From Sulfurimonas sp. (GTDB taxonomy: Bacteria; Campylobacterota; Campylobacteria; Campylobacterales; Sulfurimonadaceae), in contig JALWON010000025.1 in NCBI GenBank assembly GCA_027083475.1, forward strand, positions 1 to 9,136: 9,136 nucleotides of DNA, read 5' to 3'. The position numbers were made by a program, and so were the translations under genes. The notes under the pieces were generated by a model that was given only the letters and a program-made list of their open reading frames with translations, had not been told where the DNA came from and made no database searches. Below, piece by piece: positions 1 through 6,390 of the stretch (position 1 is the stretch's first letter; each line of letters starts with the position of its first letter).

Positions 1-424
1 AGACTCTGTTTTTATAAGCTACAAACACTTGCTCAGCTATAGTGTTCCTCTTCACATAAAAAGAGAAACAAACATTTTGTTCCACATTTTCTTTGTCAAA
101 AAAAACATCTTGTTCTTTTTCTTTTGTACCCCATAAAAAATCATACGAGTAAGCCTGTATGCTTGCATCAAAAAAACTTTTGATAGCTTTTACCCTGGTA
201 TTATCGACATAAACAGCACACTCTTTACAATCATTGAGACAAATAAGCTCTGCTTTTTTTGCATCATCTTGTAAAAATGAAGTAAGATACTCTTTTAAAT
301 TTGTAAGAGTAGGTGTCATTGTTGGCGTATCTGCTGTATGAATCTTCGCAATAACGAGTGTGTAAAGTACACCTACTATAACAATGACAATCATAAGTTC
401 TATAAGGGAAAAAGCTTTTTTCAA
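1..424 (-). CDS. Second type II secretion-type pseudopilin, 3' end outside the window
   Basis: This partial gene gives 141 residues before the window edge. Its N-terminus is a class III prepilin leader: MKKA then FSLIELMIVIVIVGVL, with Glu at mature position 5 and a single hydrophobic helix, so the product should be processed by a prepilin peptidase and anchored in the inner membrane. The residue before the cleavage site is Ala, not the usual Gly. The start must be TTG (422-424): it lies two codons after the gspG stop TAG, which is in the same frame, and the next in-frame ATG would remove the leader. No Shine-Dalgarno site is visible, so reinitiation after gspG is likely. After the helix come a cysteine cluster C62-x3-C66-x2-C69 and C119. 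It lacks the GspG landmarks and is probably a minor or GspH-like pseudopilin; the exact class cannot be set from this fragment. Confidence 0.82.
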   Translation of the reverse strand, partial: MKKAFSLIELMIVIVIVGVLYTLVIAKIHTADTPTMTPTLTNLKEYLTSFLQDDAKKAELICLNDCKECAVYVDNTRVKAIKSFFDASIQAYSYDFLWGTKEKEQDVFFDKENVEQNVCFSFYVKRNTIAEQVFVAYKNRV

Positions 425-427
425 GAA

Positions 428-841
428 CTATTTACATTCACTCAGGCGAATATCTTTGGCTGAATCTTTTCCACCCTCTTTTTTGTCAGCACCCAAAGAG
501 ATAAGTTCGACTTTACCATCATTGTTGAGGTAGATAAATTCATTGCCCCATGAATCTTTTGGCATTTTTCCATCTTTAAAGTATGTGTCATCTGTGGTTA
601 AAATTGCCAAGCCATCTTCAGTAGATGGGTACACACTGTTTTTGATTTTATACATATCTAAAGCCCCATCATAGATAGATTTCATTTGAACACAGACTAA
701 ATCACGTTTAGCAGCTTCCCCTTTACCTGTAAGAGAGGGCATAACCATAGCAGCTAAAAGTCCTAAAATGACAATGACAATCATCAGCTCTATGAGCGAG
801 AAAGCATTTTTGGAAGTTGTTTTTCTATATGTAAGAGACAT
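428..841 (-). CDS. gspG: GspG, major pseudopilin of the type II secretion system
   Basis: GspG subunits polymerise into the periplasmic pseudopilus that pushes folded substrates through the outer-membrane secretin. The 137-residue length fits the family. The leader ends at Ala13 and the mature protein begins FSLIELMIVIVILGLL, with Glu at position 5. GspG landmarks follow in order: YPSTEDGLAIL (71-81), DSWGNEF (96-102, usual form DPWGNPY) and SLGADKKEGG (115-124), whose Asp-rich tail is where this family binds calcium. Cys50 and Cys136 could pair. The ATG at 841 is preceded by AAAAAGG with 8 bases between, and by a good -10 box. The next pseudopilin gene begins 3 bases after its stop, so the two form an operon continuing off the left edge. 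The identification is firm; the extent of the rest of the secretion cluster is unknown. Confidence 0.93.
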   Translation of the reverse strand: MSLTYRKTTSKNAFSLIELMIVIVILGLLAAMVMPSLTGKGEAAKRDLVCVQMKSIYDGALDMYKIKNSVYPSTEDGLAILTTDDTYFKDGKMPKDSWGNEFIYLNNDGKVELISLGADKKEGGKDSAKDIRLSECK

Positions 842-872
842 ATTGGAGACCTTTTTTTATTTTTGCAAGATG

Positions 873-878
873 ATTATA
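873..878 (-). promoter_or_regulatory. -10 box of the gspG promoter
   Basis: The minus strand reads TATAAT here, a perfect -10 hexamer, about 30 bases upstream of the gspG ATG. The -35 position (17-base spacer) reads TCTATT, a poor match, which is usual in Campylobacterota where the -35 region is weakly conserved. Transcription would start near 866. Confidence 0.6.
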
Positions 879-910
879 GTGGAAAAAGGTTACTAAATAG
901 AAACTTAAAA

Positions 911-940
911 TTACAATGAGAATTTTAAGCAAAGTATAAA
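911..940 (+). promoter_or_regulatory. Possible promoter of the lipoprotein operon
   Basis: TATAAA at 935-940, continuing as TATAAAAT, lies upstream of the lipoprotein gene. TTACAA at 911-916 is a weak -35 candidate with an 18-base spacer. The region is very A+T rich, so chance matches are easy. It is back to back with the gspG promoter, so the shared 145-base gap could coordinate both operons. Confidence 0.4.
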
Positions 941-974
941 ATTAAAGAGAGTCTTCTTTTTAAAGATGACTAGT

Positions 975-980
975 AAGGAG
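975..980 (+). promoter_or_regulatory. Shine-Dalgarno site that sets the lipoprotein start
   Basis: AAGGAG lies 6 bases before the ATG at 987. An in-frame ATG at 966 lies upstream of this site, has no such element, and would put extra residues in front of a well-formed signal peptide. The start at 987 is therefore preferred. Confidence 0.85.
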
Positions 981-986
981 ATTTCA

Positions 987-1682
987 ATGAAAAGAATAAT
1001 TTTGTCAAGTGTTGCATTTTCAGCACTATTGTTAATGGGTTGTGGTGGCAGTAGCTCTAGTGGTGGTTCCACTGGAGGTTCGAGCGGTTCTGTTTCTGGT
1101 ACTGTTTCTGGGAGTTATTATGAAGGTGCAATCGTCTGTTTTGATACCGATGGTGATGGCAGTTGTACGGGAGAAGCGAGCAGCACTACGAGTGATGTGA
1201 ATGGTGATTACACATTGAGTGGTGATGGCAGCTATCCAATCATCGCAGAAATCCCTGTTGGAGCTAAAAAACATACAGTTTTAGGTGATACAGGAGTTGA
1301 TATTAATGCTTCTACGAAAACAGTGTTTGCAATTCCAGCGAATGCAATCGCACAAGCACAAGTAGATGGTGGAAAAGTTGTCATTAGTGCAATTTCAACA
1401 AAATTATATACCTATGTGAAAGATCATAGTAGTGATAGTATAGAGACAGCGATGCAAGCGGTTGCTAATATTTTGGGTGTAGATAAAGCGAATTTGTTAA
1501 AAGATTTTAACAATGCTGCTGTGAGTGCTGCAACAAGGGCTACATTAAAAACAAAAGCAGATACTTTACTTGAAGCTATTAAAGGAAAAGCAACGATAGC
1601 TGAAGTGAAAACTGCTGCTGATAGTTTTGTGTCCACATTGACACTACCTGAGAATATTGATGTTGTTAGAGCATCGAATTAA
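987..1682 (+). CDS. Outer-membrane-type lipoprotein with a calcium-loop motif
   Basis: The 231-residue product has a lipoprotein signal peptide (MKRIILSS, a hydrophobic core, then the lipobox L16-M17-G18-C19). The residue after the lipidated Cys is Gly, so no inner-membrane retention signal is seen and outer-membrane location is expected. A Ser/Gly linker (20-40) leads to a small beta domain: DTDGDG at 53-58 is a calcium-loop pattern flanked by Cys51 and Cys60, and SDVNGDYTL (69-77) resembles the SdrD-B or carboxypeptidase-regulatory-like repeats that often follow 'GA.VC.D...G' openings. Residues 130-220 look largely helical and Ala-rich. One D-x-N-x-S site is present at Asn107. The next gene follows after 15 bases with an identical Shine-Dalgarno site and a very similar leader, so the two form an operon. 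The function is unknown; a surface partner or anchor for the next product is an inference. Confidence 0.85.
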   Translation: MKRIILSSVAFSALLLMGCGGSSSSGGSTGGSSGSVSGTVSGSYYEGAIVCFDTDGDGSCTGEASSTTSDVNGDYTLSGDGSYPIIAEIPVGAKKHTVLGDTGVDINASTKTVFAIPANAIAQAQVDGGKVVISAISTKLYTYVKDHSSDSIETAMQAVANILGVDKANLLKDFNNAAVSAATRATLKTKADTLLEAIKGKATIAEVKTAADSFVSTLTLPENIDVVRASN

Positions 1683-1697
1683 GAGAAGGAGAAAATA

Positions 1698-4037
1698 ATG
1701 AAAAAAATAATTTTATCATCTATCGCATCAAGTATGTTACTTTTTGGTGCATTTAATAGTCCTGGAACGGATTACGACAATGCAATTGTGTCTGAACATA
1801 CAGAAGAGGCATCGTTAGAGGCATTGAGTACAGTAAATATGATTTTAGGGTTTATTCATGACAGTAGAGCTGATCAATTTATTAATAAAGGAAATTATAA
1901 AGCATTATTAAAAAGTAATGAAAATGGTGGAGGTGCAAGTAGTGGAAGTGGTGTTACCACAACAGTAGAAAAACTTAAGCCAATGATTTTAAATGTTACA
2001 AGAGATACAAATACAAGTGCAACAGCAAATCCGCCAATGGTTATAAAATTTTGGATGGATGAATCTGATGGACCAAATAACACAAGTATGCGTGTTGTTG
2101 GGTATATAAATGTTACACATGGAGTGGATGCAGTATACCCTGTAGGGCAACTCAGAATGGATTTTAAAGGGTATCCAATAAATCCTGATGGTACTACCAA
2201 TACATCTGTCGTTTATATGAAAGGTGCAATGATACTCGATAAAGCAACAGGAACTGATGCGGCGAGTGGTAGAGCAGATGTGAAATTCTTAGAGTATGAC
2301 AATGATGGACAAGGTGGTTGGAATCCTACAATACTCAATATGACCTATGATGTGAGTGTAGATACAAATGGTGATGGTGTTGTGGATGGAAATGATACAC
2401 AAGGTAATGGGGTAGCATATACAAGAACTCAGGATTGGAGTTTAAATAATGGTTCTATGGCATCTTATGAGATTGCTTTTACAAAGGATGATTATAAAAT
2501 TCAAAAAATAGATGTAACGAGTCAAGGAAATAGAACAGATCCAGCTACAGGGAATCAAATAAATTCATATCAAATTGATACAGGTTCTCCTGAAGTATGT
2601 AAGAGCAAAACTTCTTTTGTAAAAAAAGTATATCAATATGGTTTATATAATGCTTCAACTGGAGCAAAGGTTCCTTTGAATGCTGGATTCCCAATTAAAA
2701 AAGCCGATGGAACAAATGGTTACATAGGATACTGGGGACTTTGGAGTGAAAATGATGCTATTGTTTCAGGTGATACTGTTACAAGAGTTGATGGAACGAC
2801 GGGAAATTATACGGTAGTTCAAACACAAGGAAAACTTATAAAACATACTAAGTCGACTATAACTATGAGTAGCCTGGCTAATACTAAAATGAATCTTTAT
2901 ACTTGGGTAGGTTCAAATCCTTCTACATCAGCTAATTATATTATACATTGGGATGATACAAGTGAAAGCTTTATTGTAGATGGACGAGAAAGTTGTAATG
3001 CAAATGGTTGTGATACCAATACAAGTTTAGTAGCTATGGGAATTTCTTCTTTTGCGGATTTAAATATTAGTAGTTGGTCAAATGCATGGAGTGATGCATT
3101 ACAATCAGTTATTCCTATTAGTACATCTTATGCAAATAGTAGTACAGTACCTTACTATGTACAGGAAACCATTGTTCCAACTAGTGATAAGTCTTTTGTA
3201 AACTATGGTAGAACTATTATAAACCCTGATATGAATTTAAGTAGTGATGCAAATTATGTAACAGCACAAATTGATGAAAATGGTACAAATAATGTTATCG
3301 GAAATGTATATACTTTTGTTACAGCAAATGGAGTTTTAGTTGATAATAATAGAAGTAATAAACCTGTTGTTATCCCATCCGATACAAATTGGTCTATTGC
3401 AAGTGCTCAAGCATATAATTATTGGCAATGGGGAGCTCAAGTTGGTCCACTTTTAGAGTCAACTTCGACAGCAGTGACTAATGGAATATATAATGCAAGT
3501 AATTTCTGGCAAGTAAATCAAAATGAGACTGTGTATTATACTTGGGAAACAGGACTTAATAATTGGAATAAAGCAACAGTATTAAAAACATCTCCTGGCG
3601 GAGTCGTAGTTAGCTTTGATCAACCATTAAATATTAATTATACACATACTACTGTTAATGACTTGAATGGAGATGCTACAAATAATGGAAAATTCTTTAC
3701 AATTCATTATGATGGAAATGGTTTAGGACTTCCATGGGAGTATGATACAACAAATGGCTGGGTACCAGTTATAAACATTAAATCAGGAACAACAATTGGA
3801 AGTAGTAATCAGTATGTTGTTAAAGCATTAGGAATTGGTGATAATCCTGCATTAATCGCTAGCTGTACGGGAGTATTAAATCCTTCAAAAGATGTGAATG
3901 AAAGTTTTGTACCTGTAAGTTTTGATAACAATAGCACACTTATAGATATTAATGAGACTGTAATAGGTACGACAGTAAGTACAACACCACCTACAGATGC
4001 AAATGTAAGTGTCGTTAAAGGTGTGTTAGTGCAATAA
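1698..4037 (+). CDS. Large exported protein rich in D-x-N-x-S/T sites, function unknown
   Basis: I do not recognise this 779-residue protein. AAGGAG lies 6 bases before the ATG. The N-terminus (MKKIILSSIASSMLLFGAF) is a signal peptide nearly matching the preceding lipoprotein's, but Ala replaces the lipobox Cys, so it should be released, not lipidated. Residues 35-75 look helical, followed by a Gly/Ser linker (77-85). The rest is Asn/Thr/Ser-rich and probably mainly beta structure. D222-N224-D226-D230-D233 form a dockerin-like DxNxDGxxDxxD calcium loop. There are only four cysteines (301, 433, 438, 723) and no CxxCH haem motif. Twelve D-x-N-x-S/T sites (Asn105, 232, 441, 456, 513, 528, 551, 564, 734, 745, 752, 769) match the acceptor of PglB-type oligosaccharyltransferases. 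It is in an operon with the lipoprotein and opposite pseudopilin genes. A secreted or surface-exposed glycoprotein is an inference; no catalytic motif is visible. Confidence 0.88.
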   Translation: MKKIILSSIASSMLLFGAFNSPGTDYDNAIVSEHTEEASLEALSTVNMILGFIHDSRADQFINKGNYKALLKSNENGGGASSGSGVTTTVEKLKPMILNVTRDTNTSATANPPMVIKFWMDESDGPNNTSMRVVGYINVTHGVDAVYPVGQLRMDFKGYPINPDGTTNTSVVYMKGAMILDKATGTDAASGRADVKFLEYDNDGQGGWNPTILNMTYDVSVDTNGDGVVDGNDTQGNGVAYTRTQDWSLNNGSMASYEIAFTKDDYKIQKIDVTSQGNRTDPATGNQINSYQIDTGSPEVCKSKTSFVKKVYQYGLYNASTGAKVPLNAGFPIKKADGTNGYIGYWGLWSENDAIVSGDTVTRVDGTTGNYTVVQTQGKLIKHTKSTITMSSLANTKMNLYTWVGSNPSTSANYIIHWDDTSESFIVDGRESCNANGCDTNTSLVAMGISSFADLNISSWSNAWSDALQSVIPISTSYANSSTVPYYVQETIVPTSDKSFVNYGRTIINPDMNLSSDANYVTAQIDENGTNNVIGNVYTFVTANGVLVDNNRSNKPVVIPSDTNWSIASAQAYNYWQWGAQVGPLLESTSTAVTNGIYNASNFWQVNQNETVYYTWETGLNNWNKATVLKTSPGGVVVSFDQPLNINYTHTTVNDLNGDATNNGKFFTIHYDGNGLGLPWEYDTTNGWVPVINIKSGTTIGSSNQYVVKALGIGDNPALIASCTGVLNPSKDVNESFVPVSFDNNSTLIDINETVIGTTVSTTPPTDANVSVVKGVLVQ

Positions 4038-4047
4038 GCTGGGTAAG

Positions 4048-4075
4048 GGGAGGTTTATAGAGTCATAAACCATCC
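4048..4075 (+). terminator. Hairpin after the large exported protein gene, possible terminator
   Basis: GGTTTAT (4052-4058) and ATAAACC (4065-4071) form a perfect 7-base stem around a 6-base loop. The outer GGA (4049-4051) and TCC (4073-4075) extend it with one bulged base. No T-run follows (CTTTAGTAG), so it is not a classic intrinsic terminator. It may stabilise the 3' end or work with Rho. Confidence 0.45.
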
Positions 4076-4099
4076 TTTAGTAGTATACAAACGAAAAAG

Positions 4100-4108
4100 T
4101 GCTATGAT
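4100..4108 (+). promoter_or_regulatory. Extended -10 promoter of ribF-truD
   Basis: TGCTATGAT is an extended -10 element (TGn plus TATGAT, 5 of 6 consensus bases). The -35 region is not recognisable, which an extended -10 tolerates. The usual start distance places transcription initiation at about 4114-4116, on the ribF ATG itself, and no Shine-Dalgarno site is visible before that ATG. Confidence 0.6.
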
Positions 4109-4114
4109 TCGCAG

Positions 4115-4936
4115 ATGAATACAACAACAGCAATCGCAATTGGTGGTTTTGATGGAATGCATTTGGGGCATCAGGCACTTTTTCAAAAATTAGGTAAGCA
4201 TGGTACTATCGTTGTTATAGAGACAGGCTATGCAAACCTTACCCCACACAAAGAGAGAGAAAATTTCACACACTACCCTATTTTTTTTGTCAAACTAGAA
4301 AATATTCGCCACTTTAATGGTCCTGAGTTTCTCCATTTTTTAGAAGAAAAATTTCCAAAGTTAGAAAAAATTGTTGTCGGCTATGATTTTCATTTTGGAA
4401 AAGATAGATGCTACTCCTCTGCTGACTTAAAAGAGATGTTTAGTGGAGAAGTGGTGGTAGTGGATGAAGTGAAGCATAAAAATGACTCTATCCACTCGCA
4501 TAAGATACGTGCAAAATTACAACTCGGTGATATAGAAGGGGCAAATAATTTTTTGGGTCACAACTATACAATTAGAGGCAGGTATATACGCGGGCAAGGA
4601 CTCGGTGCAAAAGAACTTGTCGCCACCATCAACATACAAACACAAGGTTTTTTACTCCCAAAAGAGGGTGTTTATGCGACATTAACAAGAGTAGATGATG
4701 AAGAGCATCTGCACCCCTCTGTTTCGTTTATTGGGCATCGTGTTTCAACGGATGGCAGTTTTGCTGTGGAGACACATATTTTAGATACGCAAATAGTATG
4801 TAAGAGATGTGCAAGTATAAGTTTTGTATCTTTTATACGAGAGAACCAAAAATTTGTTACACTCCAAGCACTCAAAGAAGCTATACAAAAAGATATAGAT
4901 ATAGCTACAAAAAAATTAAAATTTTTACAATTATAA
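4115..4936 (+). CDS. ribF: RibF, bifunctional riboflavin kinase / FMN adenylyltransferase
   Basis: RibF phosphorylates riboflavin to FMN and adenylates FMN to FAD in the cytoplasm. The N-terminal adenylyltransferase domain shows GGFDGMHLGH (10-19), the nucleotide-binding HxGH-type motif, and VVGYDFHFGKDR (87-98), equivalent to the usual VGxDFRFGxxR. SHKIR (128-132) corresponds to the family's SSTxIR. The C-terminal flavokinase domain starts near 145; its usual GRxLGxPTANI is here GLGAKELVATINI (162-174), with ATIN in place of PTAN, and Glu219 in AVETHILD sits at the expected catalytic Glu. The 273-residue length is shorter than the roughly 310 of E. coli RibF. The ATG at 4115 has no Shine-Dalgarno site but follows an extended -10 promoter directly. 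truD begins 9 bases after its stop. The identification is secure; the kinase motif divergence looks like a lineage variant, not decay. Confidence 0.93.
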   Translation: MNTTTAIAIGGFDGMHLGHQALFQKLGKHGTIVVIETGYANLTPHKERENFTHYPIFFVKLENIRHFNGPEFLHFLEEKFPKLEKIVVGYDFHFGKDRCYSSADLKEMFSGEVVVVDEVKHKNDSIHSHKIRAKLQLGDIEGANNFLGHNYTIRGRYIRGQGLGAKELVATINIQTQGFLLPKEGVYATLTRVDDEEHLHPSVSFIGHRVSTDGSFAVETHILDTQIVCKRCASISFVSFIRENQKFVTLQALKEAIQKDIDIATKKLKFLQL

Positions 4937-4945
4937 AGAAGAGAA

Positions 4946-5968
4946 ATGCCAAGAATATATTTAGATGAAAAAGAGCCGATACATTTTAAGTTTGAACAAA
5001 ATCAAGAAGATTTTAAAGTAGATGAGATAGGTTTAGCATGGAAAGGGAATGGAAATTTTGTTATTTTGCATGTGCAAAAGAGAGAATTAACGACATGGGA
5101 CATGATTGCTGCATTTGCAAAACATTGCAATATTAATGCTGAAAAAATCGGTTATGCAGGACTCAAAGATAAACATGCAACAACTTCGCAATACATAAGC
5201 ATTGAAGCAAAATATGAAAAAGCACTCCAGAAATTTCGCCATCCTCAAATAAAAATCTTAGATAAAACACGCCATACCCATGCTATTAGAATGGGTGACT
5301 TAGAGGGGAATCGCTTCGCAATTAACCTGTTTGAAGTCAATCAAATTCAAGCAGGACAAATTCAAAAGCTTGCAAAAAAATCAGAAAAATTCGGTTTGCC
5401 AAACTACTTTGGGTACCAGCGTTTTGGTCGTGATGCAGACTCTATAAAACAGGCAAAAGCGATGATTGATGGGGAGTTACATATAGAAGATGCAAAACTC
5501 AAAAAGTTTTTAATCTCCATTTATCAAAGTGTGTTTTTTAATGACTGGTTAGCAGAGCGCATACTTTTGAGTCGCAAAGAAAATAATGGCAAGTATATGC
5601 TCCTTGAAGGGGATATTTATATGACAAATGAGGGAAAAATCTTTACTCCAAAGAAAATTCCACAAAAAGATTTTGAAGCAAAAAAAGTGTACCCAACAGG
5701 GCTTTTGTGTGGTCGTGATGTTTTTCGTGCAAGAGCACAAGCAGGGGAGATAGAATCCAAGTATGATGATGGCTTTTTATATGAAAAAGGTTTGCGTCGT
5801 CCTGCGATTGTGTTTCCAAAAGACTTAGAACTTGCATATAATAATAACTTTGACATTATGAAAATAGCTTTCACTCTGCCAAAAGGTGCTTATGCAACGG
5901 TCTTTTTAGAAAATATAGCGAGTAAAGAGTTTAAGGCAAAAAAGGTAAAGAAAAGACAAAAAAATTAG
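4946..5968 (+). CDS. truD: TruD, tRNA pseudouridine(13) synthase
   Basis: TruD isomerises uridine 13 of tRNA-Glu to pseudouridine. The 340-residue protein has the catalytic motif GYAGLKDKHATTSQ (69-82) with catalytic Asp75, GNRFAI (121-126), and the family signature NYFGYQRFG (153-161). The C-terminal part carries GLRRP and LPKGAYAT, also typical of TruD. The protein ends in a Lys-rich tail (KKVKKRQKN). The length is close to the E. coli enzyme (349). AAGAAGAG precedes the ATG at 4946, only 9 bases after the ribF stop, so it is co-transcribed with ribF. Its stop overlaps the end of the convergent thioredoxin-like gene by 4 bases, leaving no room for a terminator between them. Confidence 0.96.
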   Translation: MPRIYLDEKEPIHFKFEQNQEDFKVDEIGLAWKGNGNFVILHVQKRELTTWDMIAAFAKHCNINAEKIGYAGLKDKHATTSQYISIEAKYEKALQKFRHPQIKILDKTRHTHAIRMGDLEGNRFAINLFEVNQIQAGQIQKLAKKSEKFGLPNYFGYQRFGRDADSIKQAKAMIDGELHIEDAKLKKFLISIYQSVFFNDWLAERILLSRKENNGKYMLLEGDIYMTNEGKIFTPKKIPQKDFEAKKVYPTGLLCGRDVFRARAQAGEIESKYDDGFLYEKGLRRPAIVFPKDLELAYNNNFDIMKIAFTLPKGAYATVFLENIASKEFKAKKVKKRQKN

Positions 5969-6345
5969 AAATGGTATTTTTCAAAAATTTCGTCGAGTTC
6001 AATAGCATTGAGTTTGCCGACATGTCTATAGACTTCTTTACCATCTTTGTCATAGATGATTTGTGTTGGAATCATTTGCACTCCTAGTTTTTGTGCAATT
6101 TCGCGTTCATTCCCAACATTTATATAGACAATATTGAGTTTTGGGTTTTCATCTTTGATGCTTTTGAGTGTGTAGCTCATAATTTTACAGCTTGGACAAC
6201 TCTCAGCTCCTATTTCTAAAAAGTAAGGTGCTCCGTGACCGATGTACATTTTTGCAATATTATAAGGTGTTGGGGCGAGTCTCTCTGCATCTGCATAAAG
6301 GGAGAGTGTCAAAAGAAGTGATAGTAAAAGTGTGATTTTTTTCAT
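5965..6345 (-). CDS. Exported thioredoxin-fold protein with CPSC active site
   Basis: The 126-residue product begins with a signal peptide (MKKITLLLSLLLTLSLYADA), so the thioredoxin domain should act in the periplasm. The active site is C50-P-S-C53, preceded by YFLEIGAE in place of the usual strand ending in WCxxC, and the conserved cis-proline is in QMIPTQIIYD (Pro93). It is a compact single-domain protein with room for little else. Likely roles are reducing disulfides during cytochrome c maturation or in other exported proteins; the sequence cannot decide between them, so no symbol is given. The ATG at 6345 has a weak GGA Shine-Dalgarno site 7 bases upstream. It has its own extended -10 promoter in the 45-base gap after arsC, so it need not depend on arsenic control. 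Confidence 0.85.
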   Translation of the reverse strand: MKKITLLLSLLLTLSLYADAERLAPTPYNIAKMYIGHGAPYFLEIGAESCPSCKIMSYTLKSIKDENPKLNIVYINVGNEREIAQKLGVQMIPTQIIYDKDGKEVYRHVGKLNAIELDEIFEKYHF

Positions 6346-6373
6346 AAAATATCCAGTAGTGATTTTTGTTAAA

Positions 6374-6382
6374 ATAATAGCA
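6374..6382 (-). promoter_or_regulatory. Extended -10 promoter of the thioredoxin-like gene
   Basis: The minus strand reads TGCTATTAT, an extended -10 element, about 30 bases upstream of the ATG at 6345. Transcription would begin near 6367. Any -35 region would lie inside the 3' end of arsC and is not conspicuous. Confidence 0.55.
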
Positions 6383-6390
6383 AATTAGAG

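Noticed and set aside
966..986. Upstream in-frame ATG for the lipoprotein gene
   Set aside because: It has no Shine-Dalgarno site, while AAGGAG sits 6 bases before the ATG at 987, which also gives a clean lipoprotein signal peptide.
1040..1110. Short GGT/AGC-rich repeats in the lipoprotein gene
   Set aside because: They code a Ser/Gly linker after the lipidated Cys; low-complexity codon use, not a mobile or regulatory repeat.
1032..1274. Minus-strand Thr/Arg-rich open frame opposite the lipoprotein
   Set aside because: Its odd composition is the complement of the Ser/Gly linker and calcium loop coded on the plus strand.
5549..5874. Three overlapping minus-strand open frames inside truD
   Set aside because: They lie wholly opposite a certain gene, lack family features and Shine-Dalgarno sites, and differ only by frame.
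5965..6345. The CPSC thioredoxin-like protein as the electron donor of ArsC
   Set aside because: It has a signal peptide and should be periplasmic, while ArsC is cytoplasmic; it also has its own promoter.
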